From assembly GCF_018603515.1 (NCBI RefSeq), contig NZ_JACATN010000005.1:186001-250000 (forward strand): a stretch of DNA of 64,000 nt, written 5' to 3'. The position numbers and the translations under genes are program-made. Of this stretch, positions 35,312 through 44,831 are shown in pieces. Positions within the stretch are counted from its first letter, which is position 1, and every line of letters starts with the position of its first letter. The DNA comes from Zobellia barbeyronii (GTDB taxonomy: Bacteria > Bacteroidota > Bacteroidia > Flavobacteriales > Flavobacteriaceae). The notes beneath the pieces are model-generated. The model was not told the DNA's origin. It did no database searches and worked only from the letters and a program-made list of their open reading frames with translations.

Positions 35312-36097
35312 TTAATTATTGCTGAAATATCCTTTCATAATTCCACGTTGGGAATCTCTGATAAACTGAAGAATCTCATCCCGTTCAGGAGTAGCTTCCA
35401 TTTCAGCTTCGATAATTTGAGTTGCTTGTGAATTGTTGTACGATTTTTGATAAAGAATACGATAGATGTTTTGTATTTCTCGAATCTTTTCCGACGCAAA
35501 ACCACGTCTACGCAAACCTACAGAATTAATACCCACGTATGAAAGTGGCTCACGAGCTGCTTTCACAAACGGAGGAACATCTTTTCTTACCAATGAACCA
35601 CCAGTAACAAAAGCATGTTGACCAATAGACACAAATTGATGCACAGCCACTAAGCCGGCTAGAATTACGTTGTCTCCAATAGTTACATGTCCTGCAAGTG
35701 TAGAATTGTTTGAAAAAATACAATTATCACCAACAATGCAATCATGCGCCACATGGCAATAAGCCATAATTAGACAATTCTCTCCAATTACAGTTTTATT
35801 CCTATCAGAAGTTCCTTTGTGAATGGTAGCACACTCCCTAATGGTTGTGTTATTACCAATTGTTACAATGGTATCTTCATTGTTATATTTTAAATCTTGA
35901 GGTGGAGCGGAAATTACGGCACCAGGAAAAATATTACAATTTTTACCAATGCGAGCGCCTTCCATTATGGTTACGTTAGAACCGATCCATGTGCCATCAC
36001 CTATCGTTACGTTGTTGTGAATTGTAGTAAATGGTTCTACCACAACATTCTTAGCAATTTTTGCGCCCGGGTGAATGTAGGCAAGGGGTTGATTCAT
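35312..36097 (-). CDS. lpxA: UDP-N-acetylglucosamine acyltransferase LpxA
   Basis: A 261-residue left-handed beta-helix enzyme for the first step of lipid A synthesis. The hexapeptide repeats run to about 190, with catalytic His118 in AYCHVAHDC, and a C-terminal helical domain follows (about 195-261). It follows lpxC-fabZ with a 1-bp gap, so the lipid A genes form a single operon with lpxD. Confidence 0.96.
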   Translation of the reverse strand: MNQPLAYIHPGAKIAKNVVVEPFTTIHNNVTIGDGTWIGSNVTIMEGARIGKNCNIFPGAVISAPPQDLKYNNEDTIVTIGNNTTIRECATIHKGTSDRNKTVIGENCLIMAYCHVAHDCIVGDNCIFSNNSTLAGHVTIGDNVILAGLVAVHQFVSIGQHAFVTGGSLVRKDVPPFVKAAREPLSYVGINSVGLRRRGFASEKIREIQNIYRILYQKSYNNSQATQIIEAEMEATPERDEILQFIRDSQRGIMKGYFSNN

Positions 36098-36098
36098 C

Positions 36099-37484
36099 CT
36101 ATTTCTTTTTAGCTATTTGCGCCATTAATTCTGCCTCACATACAAGCTTGTTATTTGCATAAGCGTACGCTTGCATATGACAAATACCTCTTCTTATTGG
36201 CGTTATAAGGCTACAGTGAAATGTTAATGTATCTCCTGGAAGTACTTTTTGTTTAAACTTAACATTATCCATTTTCATGAAAAAAGTTAAATAGTTCTCT
36301 GGGTCAGGAACGGTACTTAACACTAAAATACCTCCTGTTTGAGCCATGGCTTCAACTTGCAAAACACCTGGCATAACTGGAGCTCCGGGGAAATGACCAA
36401 TGAAGAAATTTTCATTCATAGTCACATTCTTCATCCCAACCACATGCGTGTCGGACAATTCTAAAATACGGTCAATCAACAAAAATGGAGGTCTATGAGG
36501 AAGTACTTCCATAATTTGATGGATATCCATCAAAGGCGGTTGATTTAAATCGTATTGTGGAATTTTATTCCGTTTCTCTAACTTTATAATATTAGACAGT
36601 TTTTTCGCAAACTGCGTATTTACAAAGTGACCAGGTTTATTGGCAATTATCTTACCTCTTATACGAATACCTGCCAAAGCTACATCACCTATGACATCTA
36701 ATAATTTATGTCTAGCTGCTTCATTAGGCTGATGCAAAGTAAGGTTATCCAAAATACCATTGGCTTTTACAGAAAGTTTCTTCTTATCGAACGCACTTTC
36801 GAGCTTTCGCATAGTTTCTTCAGAAATCTCTTTATCTACATAAACAATGGCGTTATTTAAATCACCACCTTTTATAAGACCACTATCAAGAAGCATTTCT
36901 AGCTCATGAAGAAAGCTAAATGTACGTGCTTCGGAAATCTCCTCTTTAAAATCTGACAAGCGCTCCAAAGTAGCGTTTTGAGTTCCTAAAACCTTGGTTC
37001 CAAAATCTACCATTGTAGTTACCTGATACGTGTCTGACGGAATAACAGTTATTTCACTACCTGTTGCTTCATCCTTATAAGAAATAACATCTTTTACAAT
37101 GTATTCTTCACGCTCAGCATCTTGTTCTACAACTCCGACTTTCTCTAAAGCTTCTACAAAATATTTTGATGAGCCGTCCATGATTGGAGGTTCAGGAGCA
37201 TCTAGTTCTATAAGTACGTTATCTATCTCAAGACCTACAAAAGCAGCCAAAACATGCTCTGAAGTCTGTATTTTAACCCCTCTTTTCTCTAAATTAGTAC
37301 CTCTCTGAGTATTGATTACGTATTTGGCATCTGCCTCAATAATCGGTTCTCCTTCTAAGTCTACTCTCTTGAACGCGTACCCGTGATTTTCAGGTGCGGG
37401 AACAAATTTCATGGTTACTTCGGCACCGGTATGAAGACCAACACCTTTTAAAATAACCTCTTTCTTAATGGTTCTCTGTTTCAT
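36099..37484 (-). CDS. lpxC-fabZ: Bifunctional UDP-3-O-acyl-GlcNAc deacetylase / 3-hydroxyacyl-ACP dehydratase
   Basis: A 461-residue fusion typical of Bacteroidota. The N-terminal LpxC part (about 1-300) has zinc ligands in SEHVLAAF and [11 protein letters not shown] and catalyses lipid A deacetylation. The C-terminal FabZ part (about 310-461) has [15 protein letters not shown] and [20 protein letters not shown], the hotdog-fold dehydratase of fatty acid synthesis. The fusion links lipid A and fatty acid flux in one protein. Overlaps lpxD by 20 bp. Confidence 0.96.
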   Translation of the reverse strand: MKQRTIKKEVILKGVGLHTGAEVTMKFVPAPENHGYAFKRVDLEGEPIIEADAKYVINTQRGTNLEKRGVKIQTSEHVLAAFVGLEIDNVLIELDAPEPPIMDGSSKYFVEALEKVGVVEQDAEREEYIVKDVISYKDEATGSEITVIPSDTYQVTTMVDFGTKVLGTQNATLERLSDFKEEISEARTFSFLHELEMLLDSGLIKGGDLNNAIVYVDKEISEETMRKLESAFDKKKLSVKANGILDNLTLHQPNEAARHKLLDVIGDVALAGIRIRGKIIANKPGHFVNTQFAKKLSNIIKLEKRNKIPQYDLNQPPLMDIHQIMEVLPHRPPFLLIDRILELSDTHVVGMKNVTMNENFFIGHFPGAPVMPGVLQVEAMAQTGGILVLSTVPDPENYLTFFMKMDNVKFKQKVLPGDTLTFHCSLITPIRRGICHMQAYAYANNKLVCEAELMAQIAKKK

Positions 37485-38514
37485 TCTTGTAATGATCGCT
37501 GTATTTTTTTTCCAATTCGTCTATTCTGTTCAAAATCTTTGGTAAGTTCTTGAAGTAAACGTACGATTTATTATAGTCTCCGTAGTTCAAAGCCGGAGAC
37601 CCCTGTAATATTTCGTTACTTTTAATGTTACGCCCAATACCGGATTGCGCCTGTATTTTCACATTATCACCAATGGTAATATGTCCCACGATACCTACTT
37701 GCCCCCCAATCATACAACGTCTACCAATCTTAGTAGATCCTGCAATTCCTGTTTGGGCCGCTATTACGGTATGTTCACCAATTTCAACATTATGAGCAAT
37801 TTGAATCTGGTTGTCTAGCTTTACGCCTTTGTGTATTATTGTAGAGCCCAATGTAGCTCTATCTATAGTAGTGCCAGCACCTACATCAACATTGTCTTTT
37901 AAAATAACGTTACCTGTTTGTGGTATCTTTTTATACTCGCCATTTTTATCTGGGCTAAAACCAAATCCGTCAGAGCCAATAACTACTCCACTATTAATAA
38001 CACAGTTATTTCCAATAACCGTTTCTGAATAAATTTTAGCTCCCGCAAAAATTGTTACATTATTGGCAATAGATACGTTATCGCCTATATAAACATTGGG
38101 GTGAATTTTTACATTATCTCCTATCGTAACATTATTACCTAAGTAAGAAAAGGCTCCAAGATAAAAACTATCTCCGTATGTAGCAGTTTCCGATTTGAAT
38201 ACCGGCTCCTCAATACCTGTCTTGTTATTCTTTACTTCATTGTAGAATTCCAATATTTTACTAAAGGCCTCATAAGCATTATCTACCTTAATAAGAATAG
38301 TCTTGAGCTCATGCTCAGGAACAAAATCTTTATTAACTATTGTAATAGATGCTTTTGTAGAATATATGTGAGAAGTATACTTAGGGTTCGCCAAAAAAGT
38401 CAGAGCACCTTCCTCGCCCTCTTCTATTTTGGCCAATTTGTGAACGGTAACCTCGGAATTTCCTAGTAATTCACCTTCTAAAATACCTGCAATTTGACCT
38501 GCTGTAAATACCAT
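37465..38514 (-). CDS. lpxD: UDP-3-O-(3-hydroxyacyl)glucosamine N-acyltransferase LpxD
   Basis: A 349-residue enzyme for the third lipid A step. An N-terminal alpha/beta domain is followed by hexapeptide repeats and the catalytic His in [14 protein letters not shown], then a helical C-terminus. The ATG at 38514 is chosen. A GTG at 38520 gives a slightly longer frame and is less likely. The 20-bp overlap with lpxC-fabZ implies coupled translation. Confidence 0.95.
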   Translation of the reverse strand: MVFTAGQIAGILEGELLGNSEVTVHKLAKIEEGEEGALTFLANPKYTSHIYSTKASITIVNKDFVPEHELKTILIKVDNAYEAFSKILEFYNEVKNNKTGIEEPVFKSETATYGDSFYLGAFSYLGNNVTIGDNVKIHPNVYIGDNVSIANNVTIFAGAKIYSETVIGNNCVINSGVVIGSDGFGFSPDKNGEYKKIPQTGNVILKDNVDVGAGTTIDRATLGSTIIHKGVKLDNQIQIAHNVEIGEHTVIAAQTGIAGSTKIGRRCMIGGQVGIVGHITIGDNVKIQAQSGIGRNIKSNEILQGSPALNYGDYNKSYVYFKNLPKILNRIDELEKKYSDHYKNETENH

Positions 38515-38537
38515 GAGCACAAAAGTAAGAAAAATAG

Positions 38538-39767
38538 TTAAACAGAATCTTTGGGATAACAGATATAATATTTTGTAACCGTTTTTGACAACGCTTTAAG
38601 ATTTAACTGATCAGAAGCCTTTGCCACATCAATCAGCTTTTTATTCTTCCTTAATATATTGATGTTCTGATGATGGCGGTCATATGCTTTGTTCTCTATC
38701 TTTCCTTCAAAAACAAAATAAGTTGTTTCATGGTCGGACAGATTATATTTCACCTTAACCCTATCCATATGCTTTTTCAAAACAACTTTGTCAATTGGAC
38801 TATTCTTCAGCTTTACTTTTAAAAACTGCCTATTTATAAGCATTTCGCACATTGTTGACAATACAAAATCTGTATGGTCCTGCCATGATTTTATAGCCGC
38901 TAAAACATCCACATCATCCAATTTAGAAAAAACACTTAGAGTTTCTTTGTTGAAATTATTCTTTTCAACGCGGTGCTCCATAAAATACCGAAGCGCATTG
39001 CTACAAACAACAATTTGTCCTTCCTGCATAATCTCTTTGGCACGCTTAAGTATCCGAATTAACAGCTGCTCGGCAACAATTCCGGTTTTATGCAAATACA
39101 CCTGCCAGTACATAAATCTTCTGGCCATTAAAAACTTTTCTACGGAATAGATTCCCTTTTCCTCTACCACTAAATTACCCTCAACAACATTAAGCATGGT
39201 AATTAATCGTTCGGAATTGATGTTCCCTTCAGCTACACCGGTATAAAAACTATCCCTTTTCAAATAATCCAACCGGTCCATATCTAACTGACTAGATACT
39301 AACTGATTTAAAAATCGCTTTTCATATTCTCCTTTAAAAATTGATATAGCCAGCGTTAATCTTCCGTTAAAGATTTCGTTTAGAGCCTCCATAAACTGCA
39401 ACGAAATATGCTCATGGTCGGTACTCTCTACTATACTATGCTCCATAGCATGTGAAAAAGGTCCATGCCCAATATCATGCAAAAGTATAGCAATATATAA
39501 CCCTTCTTTCTCTTCTTCACTAACTTCAACCCCTTTGTACTCCAGTAACTGCAAGGCATTCTGCATAAGATGCATAGACCCTAAAGCATGATGAAACCGC
39601 GTATGGTGAGCCCCAGGATATACCAAATAGGATAAGCCCATTTGAGATATTCTTCGCAGACGCTGAAAATACGGATGGTTAATCAGGTCGAATATTAGTC
39701 CGTTCGGAATAGTAATAAATCCGTAAATTGGATCATTAAAAATTTTAAGCTTTCTTGAGTTTATCAA
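38538..39767 (-). CDS. HD-superfamily phosphohydrolase
   Basis: A 409-residue metal-dependent phosphohydrolase. The HD residues are [27 protein letters not shown] and the later Asp in [13 protein letters not shown]. This is the dNTP-triphosphohydrolase-like group. The start is a TTG at 39767, the only start that keeps the N-terminus before DPIYGF. It is divergent from the porX gene 68 bp away and ends 23 bp before lpxD. Substrate unknown. Confidence 0.85.
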   Translation of the reverse strand: MINSRKLKIFNDPIYGFITIPNGLIFDLINHPYFQRLRRISQMGLSYLVYPGAHHTRFHHALGSMHLMQNALQLLEYKGVEVSEEEKEGLYIAILLHDIGHGPFSHAMEHSIVESTDHEHISLQFMEALNEIFNGRLTLAISIFKGEYEKRFLNQLVSSQLDMDRLDYLKRDSFYTGVAEGNINSERLITMLNVVEGNLVVEEKGIYSVEKFLMARRFMYWQVYLHKTGIVAEQLLIRILKRAKEIMQEGQIVVCSNALRYFMEHRVEKNNFNKETLSVFSKLDDVDVLAAIKSWQDHTDFVLSTMCEMLINRQFLKVKLKNSPIDKVVLKKHMDRVKVKYNLSDHETTYFVFEGKIENKAYDRHHQNINILRKNKKLIDVAKASDQLNLKALSKTVTKYYICYPKDSV

Positions 39768-39835
39768 AATGAGGGTTGCTTTGCAATGTTCACAGCGGTA
39801 AAGTTAGGTAAAAGACAAAGTAATAGACTCTGTAA

Positions 39836-41377
39836 ATGAATAAAATCTCCATCTTATGGGTAGACGATGAAATTGACCTACTCAAACCACATATTATATT
39901 TTTACAAGGAAAAGGCTATGATGTTATAACCTGTCAAAGTGGGCAAGAAGCACTAGAAGAATTGCAAAAATCTAGAGTTGATATTATTTTTCTAGATGAA
40001 AACATGCCAGGTATATCTGGGCTGGAAACCTTAGCCGAGATAAAAATATTAGACTCTTCCATTCCCGTTGTAATGATTACCAAGAGTGAGGAAGAATTTA
40101 TAATGGAAGAAGCCATTGGCTCCAAAATTGCCGATTACCTCATTAAGCCCGTAAACCCAAACCAGATTCTTTTATCCTTAAAAAAGAACCTTGACCATTC
40201 GCGTCTCGTTTCAGAAAAAACAACATCCAACTATCAGCAAGAATTCAGAAAGATAGCCATGGATTTATCTATGGTGAATTCAGTTGAAGAATGGGTTGAC
40301 CTATACAAAAGACTCATTTATTGGGAGCTACGCTTAGAAGATATTGAAGATAATAGTATGTTCGAAATTCTAGAATCTCAAAAAGCCGAAGCGAACACTC
40401 ATTTTGGAAAGTTCGTAGAGCGAAATTACGAAAGCTGGTTTGATAGTGATGGCCCTGTACTCTCTCATACATTGTTTAAGGACCTGGTAAAGCCAGAGTT
40501 AAAGGATAGTCCTACCCTGCTTTTGGTTATTGACAATCTACGTTATGACCAATGGTATGCTTTTGAAGATACTGTAAGCTCCTTTTACAAAAAGAATAAG
40601 GAAGAGTCTTATTTTAGTATTTTACCTACTGCTACGCAGTATGCGCGTAATGCAATTTTTTCTGGCCTTACTCCTATGGCCATGGAGAAAAAATATCCAC
40701 AATGGTGGAAAAATGACACAGATGAAGGTGGTAAAAATCTTCATGAAGCGGATTTCCTAGGCGAACAGATAAAAAGATTAGGCTTAAACCTGAAATGGGA
40801 ATATCACAAAATAAGCTCCCTGAAACAAGGTAAAAACCTGTCTCAAAACTTTAAATCACAAAAGGATAACGACCTAACCGTACTCGTTTACAACTTTGTG
40901 GATATGATTTCGCATTCCAAAACAGAAATGGAAGTCATTAAAGAATTGGCTAGTAATGATAAAGCTTATAGGTCTCTTACGCAAAGTTGGTTTAAAAACT
41001 CTCCCTTGTTAGAAATTATTCAGCAAGCTCAACAAATGGGGATGAAGTTAATTATAACCACAGATCACGGAACCATAAATGTAAAACAACCCTCTAAGGT
41101 AATTGGCGATAAAGAGACCAGCCTTAATCTTCGCTATAAAACAGGGCGAAGTCTTACCTATGAAAACAAAGACGTTTTGGCAGCCAAAGATCCTGCCCAG
41201 ATTCATTTGCCCCGTATAAACATGAGTAGTTCCTTTATATTTGCGAAAAACGACCTGTTCTTTGCTTATCCCAACAACTACAATCACTACGTTAACTATT
41301 ACCGAAACACCTACCAACATGGCGGAGTTTCTTTAGAGGAAATGATTATACCATTCATAGTTTTATCACCAAAATAG
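39836..41377 (+). CDS. porX: PorX-type response regulator with PglZ domain
   Basis: A 513-residue two-domain regulator. The receiver (about 1-120) has phospho-acceptor Asp54 in IFLDENMPG and the conserved Lys in MITKSE. After a helical linker, the PglZ domain (about 200-510) shows metal-site features in VIDNLRYDQW, PTATQYARNAIFSG and ITTDHGTINV, as in alkaline-phosphatase-superfamily enzymes. In other Bacteroidota PorX controls type 9 secretion genes and acts with PorY and an ECF sigma factor. The partner genes are not in this window. Confidence 0.92.
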   Translation: MNKISILWVDDEIDLLKPHIIFLQGKGYDVITCQSGQEALEELQKSRVDIIFLDENMPGISGLETLAEIKILDSSIPVVMITKSEEEFIMEEAIGSKIADYLIKPVNPNQILLSLKKNLDHSRLVSEKTTSNYQQEFRKIAMDLSMVNSVEEWVDLYKRLIYWELRLEDIEDNSMFEILESQKAEANTHFGKFVERNYESWFDSDGPVLSHTLFKDLVKPELKDSPTLLLVIDNLRYDQWYAFEDTVSSFYKKNKEESYFSILPTATQYARNAIFSGLTPMAMEKKYPQWWKNDTDEGGKNLHEADFLGEQIKRLGLNLKWEYHKISSLKQGKNLSQNFKSQKDNDLTVLVYNFVDMISHSKTEMEVIKELASNDKAYRSLTQSWFKNSPLLEIIQQAQQMGMKLIITTDHGTINVKQPSKVIGDKETSLNLRYKTGRSLTYENKDVLAAKDPAQIHLPRINMSSSFIFAKNDLFFAYPNNYNHYVNYYRNTYQHGGVSLEEMIIPFIVLSPK

Positions 41378-41389
41378 TATTGCCAATTT

Positions 41390-41800
41390 ATGGATATCAG
41401 ATACACTGAAAATGAAATTAGTGAAATTGCCAAAAAGGTAATTGAAAATGCCAAAAGTAAGGTACTCCTATTTCACGCACCAATGGGAGCAGGAAAAACA
41501 ACTTTAATAAAAGCTATTGCAAAAAACCTTGGCGTTGCCGATGCAGGTAACAGCCCCACCTTTGGCATTGTAAACGAATATGAGAATAAAGAAGGTGAAT
41601 TATTAGCTTACCATTTTGATTTCTACCGCATAAATGATGAAATGGAGGCACTGGACATGGGTTTTGAAGACTATCTGAACAGAAACGCATGGGTTTTTAT
41701 AGAATGGCCAGAAAAAATTGAATCTTTTCTACCCGAGGATAGCACCAATATTTTTATTGAAATAGTAGATATGCAAACCCGACATATTAAAATTTCTTAA
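41390..41800 (+). CDS. tsaE: tRNA threonylcarbamoyladenosine biosynthesis ATPase TsaE
   Basis: A 136-residue P-loop ATPase needed for t6A37 on tRNA. Walker A is at 33-38 (GAGKTT); the central W and the C-terminal FIEWPEKI are typical. It is 12 bp downstream of porX, the same direction, probably cotranscribed. The TsaB/TsaD partners are elsewhere. Confidence 0.94.
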   Translation: MDIRYTENEISEIAKKVIENAKSKVLLFHAPMGAGKTTLIKAIAKNLGVADAGNSPTFGIVNEYENKEGELLAYHFDFYRINDEMEALDMGFEDYLNRNAWVFIEWPEKIESFLPEDSTNIFIEIVDMQTRHIKIS

Positions 41801-41896
41801 AATACTTTTCGCAATGGAGCAAAAAACATTGTTTGAGGGACAGATTATTGTCCAATACTTGTTAAATTAGTTAAAGTGTAAGGTTTCTCGGCTAAG

Positions 41897-41930
41897 TTGT
41901 TCTGTTTTAACGTTTAAAGACGTACATTTG
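41897..41930 (+). promoter_or_regulatory. Promoter of the small repeat lipoprotein gene
   Basis: TACATTTG at 41923-41930 is a perfect TAnnTTTG -7 element. A TTG at 41897-41899 lies 23 bp upstream. The ATG of the small gene is 63 bp downstream. Confidence 0.55.
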
Positions 41931-41992
41931 ATGCTTTTTTTTCCTACTTTCGCTGAAATAACTAATTAATTTTTAATTTAAAACCCCTCAAA

Positions 41993-42169
41993 ATGAAAAA
42001 TTTAGTATTTGGTCTTATGGCATGTTTTACTTTGTTAGCTGTTTCTTGTGATTCTTCAACTACTGAAGAAGATTCAGTTTACGAACAAGGAGTGGACAAA
42101 AGAAAAATTCCTTCGCAAGCGGATAGTTTTGTTGACAAAAGAAAAATTCCTTCACAAGCAAATAAATAA
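41993..42169 (+). CDS. Small lipoprotein with two exact ten-residue repeats
   Basis: A 58-residue protein with a lipoprotein signal ending at lipobox LAVSC (Cys19). The body is only about 39 residues: an acidic stretch then two copies of VDKRKIPSQA (residues 34-43 and 47-56) and a final NK. The two coding copies (42092-42121 and 42131-42160) differ at three bases. All three are third-codon positions with no amino-acid change, so the peptide sequence is kept by selection. KR pairs in each copy could be cleavage sites. It has its own promoter and terminator. I do not recognise the family. It may be a secreted peptide precursor, a sorting or anchor peptide, or an envelope regulator. Confidence 0.8.
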   Translation: MKNLVFGLMACFTLLAVSCDSSTTEEDSVYEQGVDKRKIPSQADSFVDKRKIPSQANK

Positions 42170-42209
42170 ATTACTGTATTTACAAAAAACATAAATTTTA
42201 AGAATATAG

Positions 42210-42239
42210 AAAGGGTAATCAATAAATTACCCTTTTTTT
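42210..42239 (+). terminator. Intrinsic terminator of the small lipoprotein gene
   Basis: A perfect 10-bp stem AAAGGGTAAT/ATTACCCTTT (42210-42219 with 42226-42235), six-base loop, then a T run. It sits 40 bp after the stop and isolates the gene from the membrane protein at 42277. Confidence 0.88.
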
Positions 42240-42276
42240 CGTTACAAGAATTAGTAAAGATCATTCTTGAAAAAAA

Positions 42277-42954
42277 ATGCAGCAAAAATCCCCAGACAGC
42301 AGTAACAAAGCGCGAAAAAAAATCTTTATGGACTCCATAGGGGTTCTTTTAATCCTATTATCGCCCTTTATATTCAAACTACATCAATATCTACCAAGCG
42401 ACCCAAATGCAACAATAAGCTTTTTGGGCATAGAAATCGATAATCATGGATTTGTAGATATAAATACTTTCGCTTGGTTCTTACTGAGTAAAATAGTCCC
42501 TTTTTATTTATTCATACTTTGGTTTTTGACATGCAAACACTGGTGGTACCATATCATCTTAATTCCTGCTACCATGTACGCTTTTCAAATATACGAGGTG
42601 TTATTTTCAGAAGATAACATTGTTGACTCAAAAAACATTCTGTGGCTGTTACCTGTTTGCATGGTCGTTATTCCCTTGGTATATTTTATTAGACTAAAGT
42701 TATATGACAAATACGTTCACGGAATTGATTTAGAAGCCATGGAAGCAGAATTAACTGCTTTAAAGAAAAAAGAGGCCGCTAAATCCAATGACAAGAAAAT
42801 AGACAAATTCATTAGCAAAGAAACTTCGACAGATTCTTCAGGATATCAGTCAATGTCCGATAAAATAGACACTAAGCTATCTACAGATAATATTGAATCT
42901 AGCTTTAAGCAGTTTCAACTTAGATTTAGCAACTGGCTTCGACCTAAATTCTAA
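42277..42954 (+). CDS. Integral membrane protein, unassigned
   Basis: A 225-residue protein with four predicted transmembrane helices (about 20-40, 63-82, 88-108 and 118-140), with the Trp-rich HWWYHIILIPATMYAFQIYE around the third. A charged C-terminal tail follows (about 150-225), with KKKEAAKSNDKK and a Ser/Asp-rich stretch. No family recognised. It is 109 bp from ald in the same direction; the ald gene has its own palindromic upstream region. Confidence 0.6.
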   Translation: MQQKSPDSSNKARKKIFMDSIGVLLILLSPFIFKLHQYLPSDPNATISFLGIEIDNHGFVDINTFAWFLLSKIVPFYLFILWFLTCKHWWYHIILIPATMYAFQIYEVLFSEDNIVDSKNILWLLPVCMVVIPLVYFIRLKLYDKYVHGIDLEAMEAELTALKKKEAAKSNDKKIDKFISKETSTDSSGYQSMSDKIDTKLSTDNIESSFKQFQLRFSNWLRPKF

Positions 42955-43029
42955 TTTACCTTACTTATTTTACGATATCACAAAGTATGATATCATCCAA
43001 AATTCAACAAAATGTCGTATTTTTACTAT

Positions 43030-43050
43030 TAATCGCGTATCGTACGATTA
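43030..43050 (+). promoter_or_regulatory. Palindromic element before ald
   Basis: TAATCG (43030-43035) and CGATTA (43045-43050) form an inverted repeat around nine bases, ending 12 bp before the ald ATG. Upstream, ATGATATCAT (42987-42996) is a 10-bp palindrome with a second GATATCA at 42974-42980. These are candidate operator sites for ald. Confidence 0.4.
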
Positions 43051-43062
43051 GAAGTAAAAACT

Positions 43063-44262
43063 ATGAACCAACCATCTTCTCCTTTTAGCAAACAACAGTT
43101 GCTTCCACAAGAGGAAACCTTGGAAATTCTTCGTCAAAAGGGTGAGCTATTTATTGGCATCCCAAAAGAGAACCAATATCAAGAGCAACGCGTCTGCCTT
43201 ACGCCAGATGCCGTAAATGCCATAACCGCTAACGGTCACCGTGTACTAATTGAATCCGGAGCCGGAGAAGGCGCTCATTATACCGATTTAGAATACACAA
43301 ACGCTGGAGGGGAAATAACCCGAGATACGAAAAAAGTTTTTTCTTGTCCATTACTTTTAAAAGTAGAACCGCCCACGCTTTCAGAGCTTGAAATGATGAA
43401 TCCGCAAACGGCCATTATTTCAGCTTTACAAATAAAAACACAGAGTAAGGCCTATTTTGAAAAAATGGCCAAGAAACGAATTACCGCAATCGCTTTTGAA
43501 TATATTCGCGATGAAGACGGTAAATACCCTGCTGTTCGCTCATTGAGTGAAATTGCAGGAATATCTTCCGTTCTTATTGCTTCCGAAATTATGGCTGCTA
43601 CAAATGACGGTAACGGATTAATGTTCGGAAATATAAGTGGTGTCCCACCTGTTGAAGTTGTTATTATTGGCGCAGGAACGGTTGGAGAATTTGCTGCTCG
43701 CTCAGCAATTGGGCTTGGTGCAAACGTCAAGATTTTTGACAATTCTATCTCTAAATTACGCAGTATTCAATCTAATCTTAGGCAAACGGTATATACATCG
43801 ACTATTCAGCCTAAAAACCTTTTAAAATCTTTAAAGCGTTGTGATGTAGCCATTGGCGCAACTCGCGGTAAAGACCGATCACCCGTAGTAGTCACCAGCA
43901 GTATGGTAGAGCACATGAAAAAAGGTGCCGTTATTATTGATGTGAGTATAGATATGGGTGGATGCTTTGAAACAAGCACAGTAACCACTCACAACAAGCC
44001 CACTATTGAGAAATTTGGTGTAATCCACTACGGTGTTCCTAACATTCCTTCTCGCTATCCAAAAACTGCTACACTTTCAATCAGTAATATTTTTACACCT
44101 TATCTCCTTGAATTAGGTGAGAATGGCGGTTTGGAGAATTCATTACGTTTTGATAAAGGTTTACGAAACGGACTCTACATGTATCATGGTATTTTAACCA
44201 ACAAATCTGTAGGCGAATGGTTTGATTTACAGTACAGTGACATAAATTTTCTTATTTTTTAA
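43063..44262 (+). CDS. ald: Alanine dehydrogenase
   Basis: A 399-residue NAD-dependent enzyme interconverting alanine and pyruvate plus ammonia. The N-terminal substrate-binding part has IGIPKENQYQEQRVCLTPDAV (Lys and Arg of the active site). The Rossmann segment is VVIIGAGTVGEFAARSAIG. The C-terminus is KGLRNGLYMYHGILTNKSVGEWF. It has a longer N-terminus than the family's usual 370 residues. The related transhydrogenase alpha subunit is a less likely alternative because no beta-subunit gene follows. Confidence 0.9.
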   Translation: MNQPSSPFSKQQLLPQEETLEILRQKGELFIGIPKENQYQEQRVCLTPDAVNAITANGHRVLIESGAGEGAHYTDLEYTNAGGEITRDTKKVFSCPLLLKVEPPTLSELEMMNPQTAIISALQIKTQSKAYFEKMAKKRITAIAFEYIRDEDGKYPAVRSLSEIAGISSVLIASEIMAATNDGNGLMFGNISGVPPVEVVIIGAGTVGEFAARSAIGLGANVKIFDNSISKLRSIQSNLRQTVYTSTIQPKNLLKSLKRCDVAIGATRGKDRSPVVVTSSMVEHMKKGAVIIDVSIDMGGCFETSTVTTHNKPTIEKFGVIHYGVPNIPSRYPKTATLSISNIFTPYLLELGENGGLENSLRFDKGLRNGLYMYHGILTNKSVGEWFDLQYSDINFLIF

Positions 44263-44410
44263 AAGATAATTTCAATATCAATTTACCTTCCCTACCATAA
44301 ATAGGTGGTTTATTACTATTTTTGCCTCCGTTTTGAACAGGTTGATTTAGGGATATCCAATACCTTTAAAAACCGAAAATACAGAACACTAATTTCAGTA
44401 ATAAGAGATA

Positions 44411-44791
44411 ATGGATTTTTTAAAACGTTTGGGTTTTTATCTTATTGGGCTTTCTATCGGAATCGTTTTCTTGACGTTTATCTTAAAGAAAAAATCAGAT
44501 GAAACGGGTGTTTCATTTTGTTATTTCCCTAATTGTAGAACCCTGAAAGATATCCGCTCAAAACAAATGTCTTATTCTGAAGATGTGAGTAGACTATTTT
44601 CTGAAAAGAAGATTGATACGTTAGATATCATCAACATTTTAAAAAATGGTGAGGTAGATTTCTCTAATAGTAAAACCAAGACCTCTCCTTGTAAAACTTA
44701 TATTATAGAAGGTACTTTAAAGGATAAAGAAGCTGTTCTAAGAATTAAAAACTGCAGAGAAAAAGCTCTTATAGAATCCATTACTTATTAA
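44411..44791 (+). CDS. DUF4258-like small membrane-anchored protein
   Basis: A 126-residue protein with one N-terminal transmembrane helix (about 8-25) and an extracytoplasmic domain. The pattern DTLDIINILKNGEVDFSNS...CKTYIIEGTLKDKEAVLRIKNCREKALIESI matches DUF4258 in its helix-strand order. Cys are at about 37, 42, 95 and 115. Function unknown. It is monocistronic between ald and the convergent proline dehydrogenase gene. A competing frame at 44305-44502 is rejected. Confidence 0.72.
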   Translation: MDFLKRLGFYLIGLSIGIVFLTFILKKKSDETGVSFCYFPNCRTLKDIRSKQMSYSEDVSRLFSEKKIDTLDIINILKNGEVDFSNSKTKTSPCKTYIIEGTLKDKEAVLRIKNCREKALIESITY

Positions 44792-44823
44792 AAAAAAACG
44801 CCCAAAACAGTTGTTCCGGGCGT
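44790..44823 (-). terminator. Intrinsic terminator after the proline dehydrogenase gene
   Basis: On the minus strand GACGCCC...GGGCGT arms flank a loop of about 14 bases and are followed by a nine-base T run. It also sits right behind the convergent DUF4258 gene stop. Confidence 0.8.
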
Positions 44824-44831
44824 CATTTATA

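Noticed and set aside
42079-42285. Minus-strand frame of 68 codons with an internal repeat ACEGIFLLST
   Set aside because: It is the antisense shadow of the plus-strand repeat lipoprotein gene. The repeat arises from the duplicated 30-bp units. The synonymous changes fit the plus-strand frame.
44305-44502. Plus-strand frame of 65 codons before and inside the DUF4258 gene
   Set aside because: It overlaps the better-supported 126-codon gene at 44411 in another frame, has no family similarity, and a composition typical of spurious frames.
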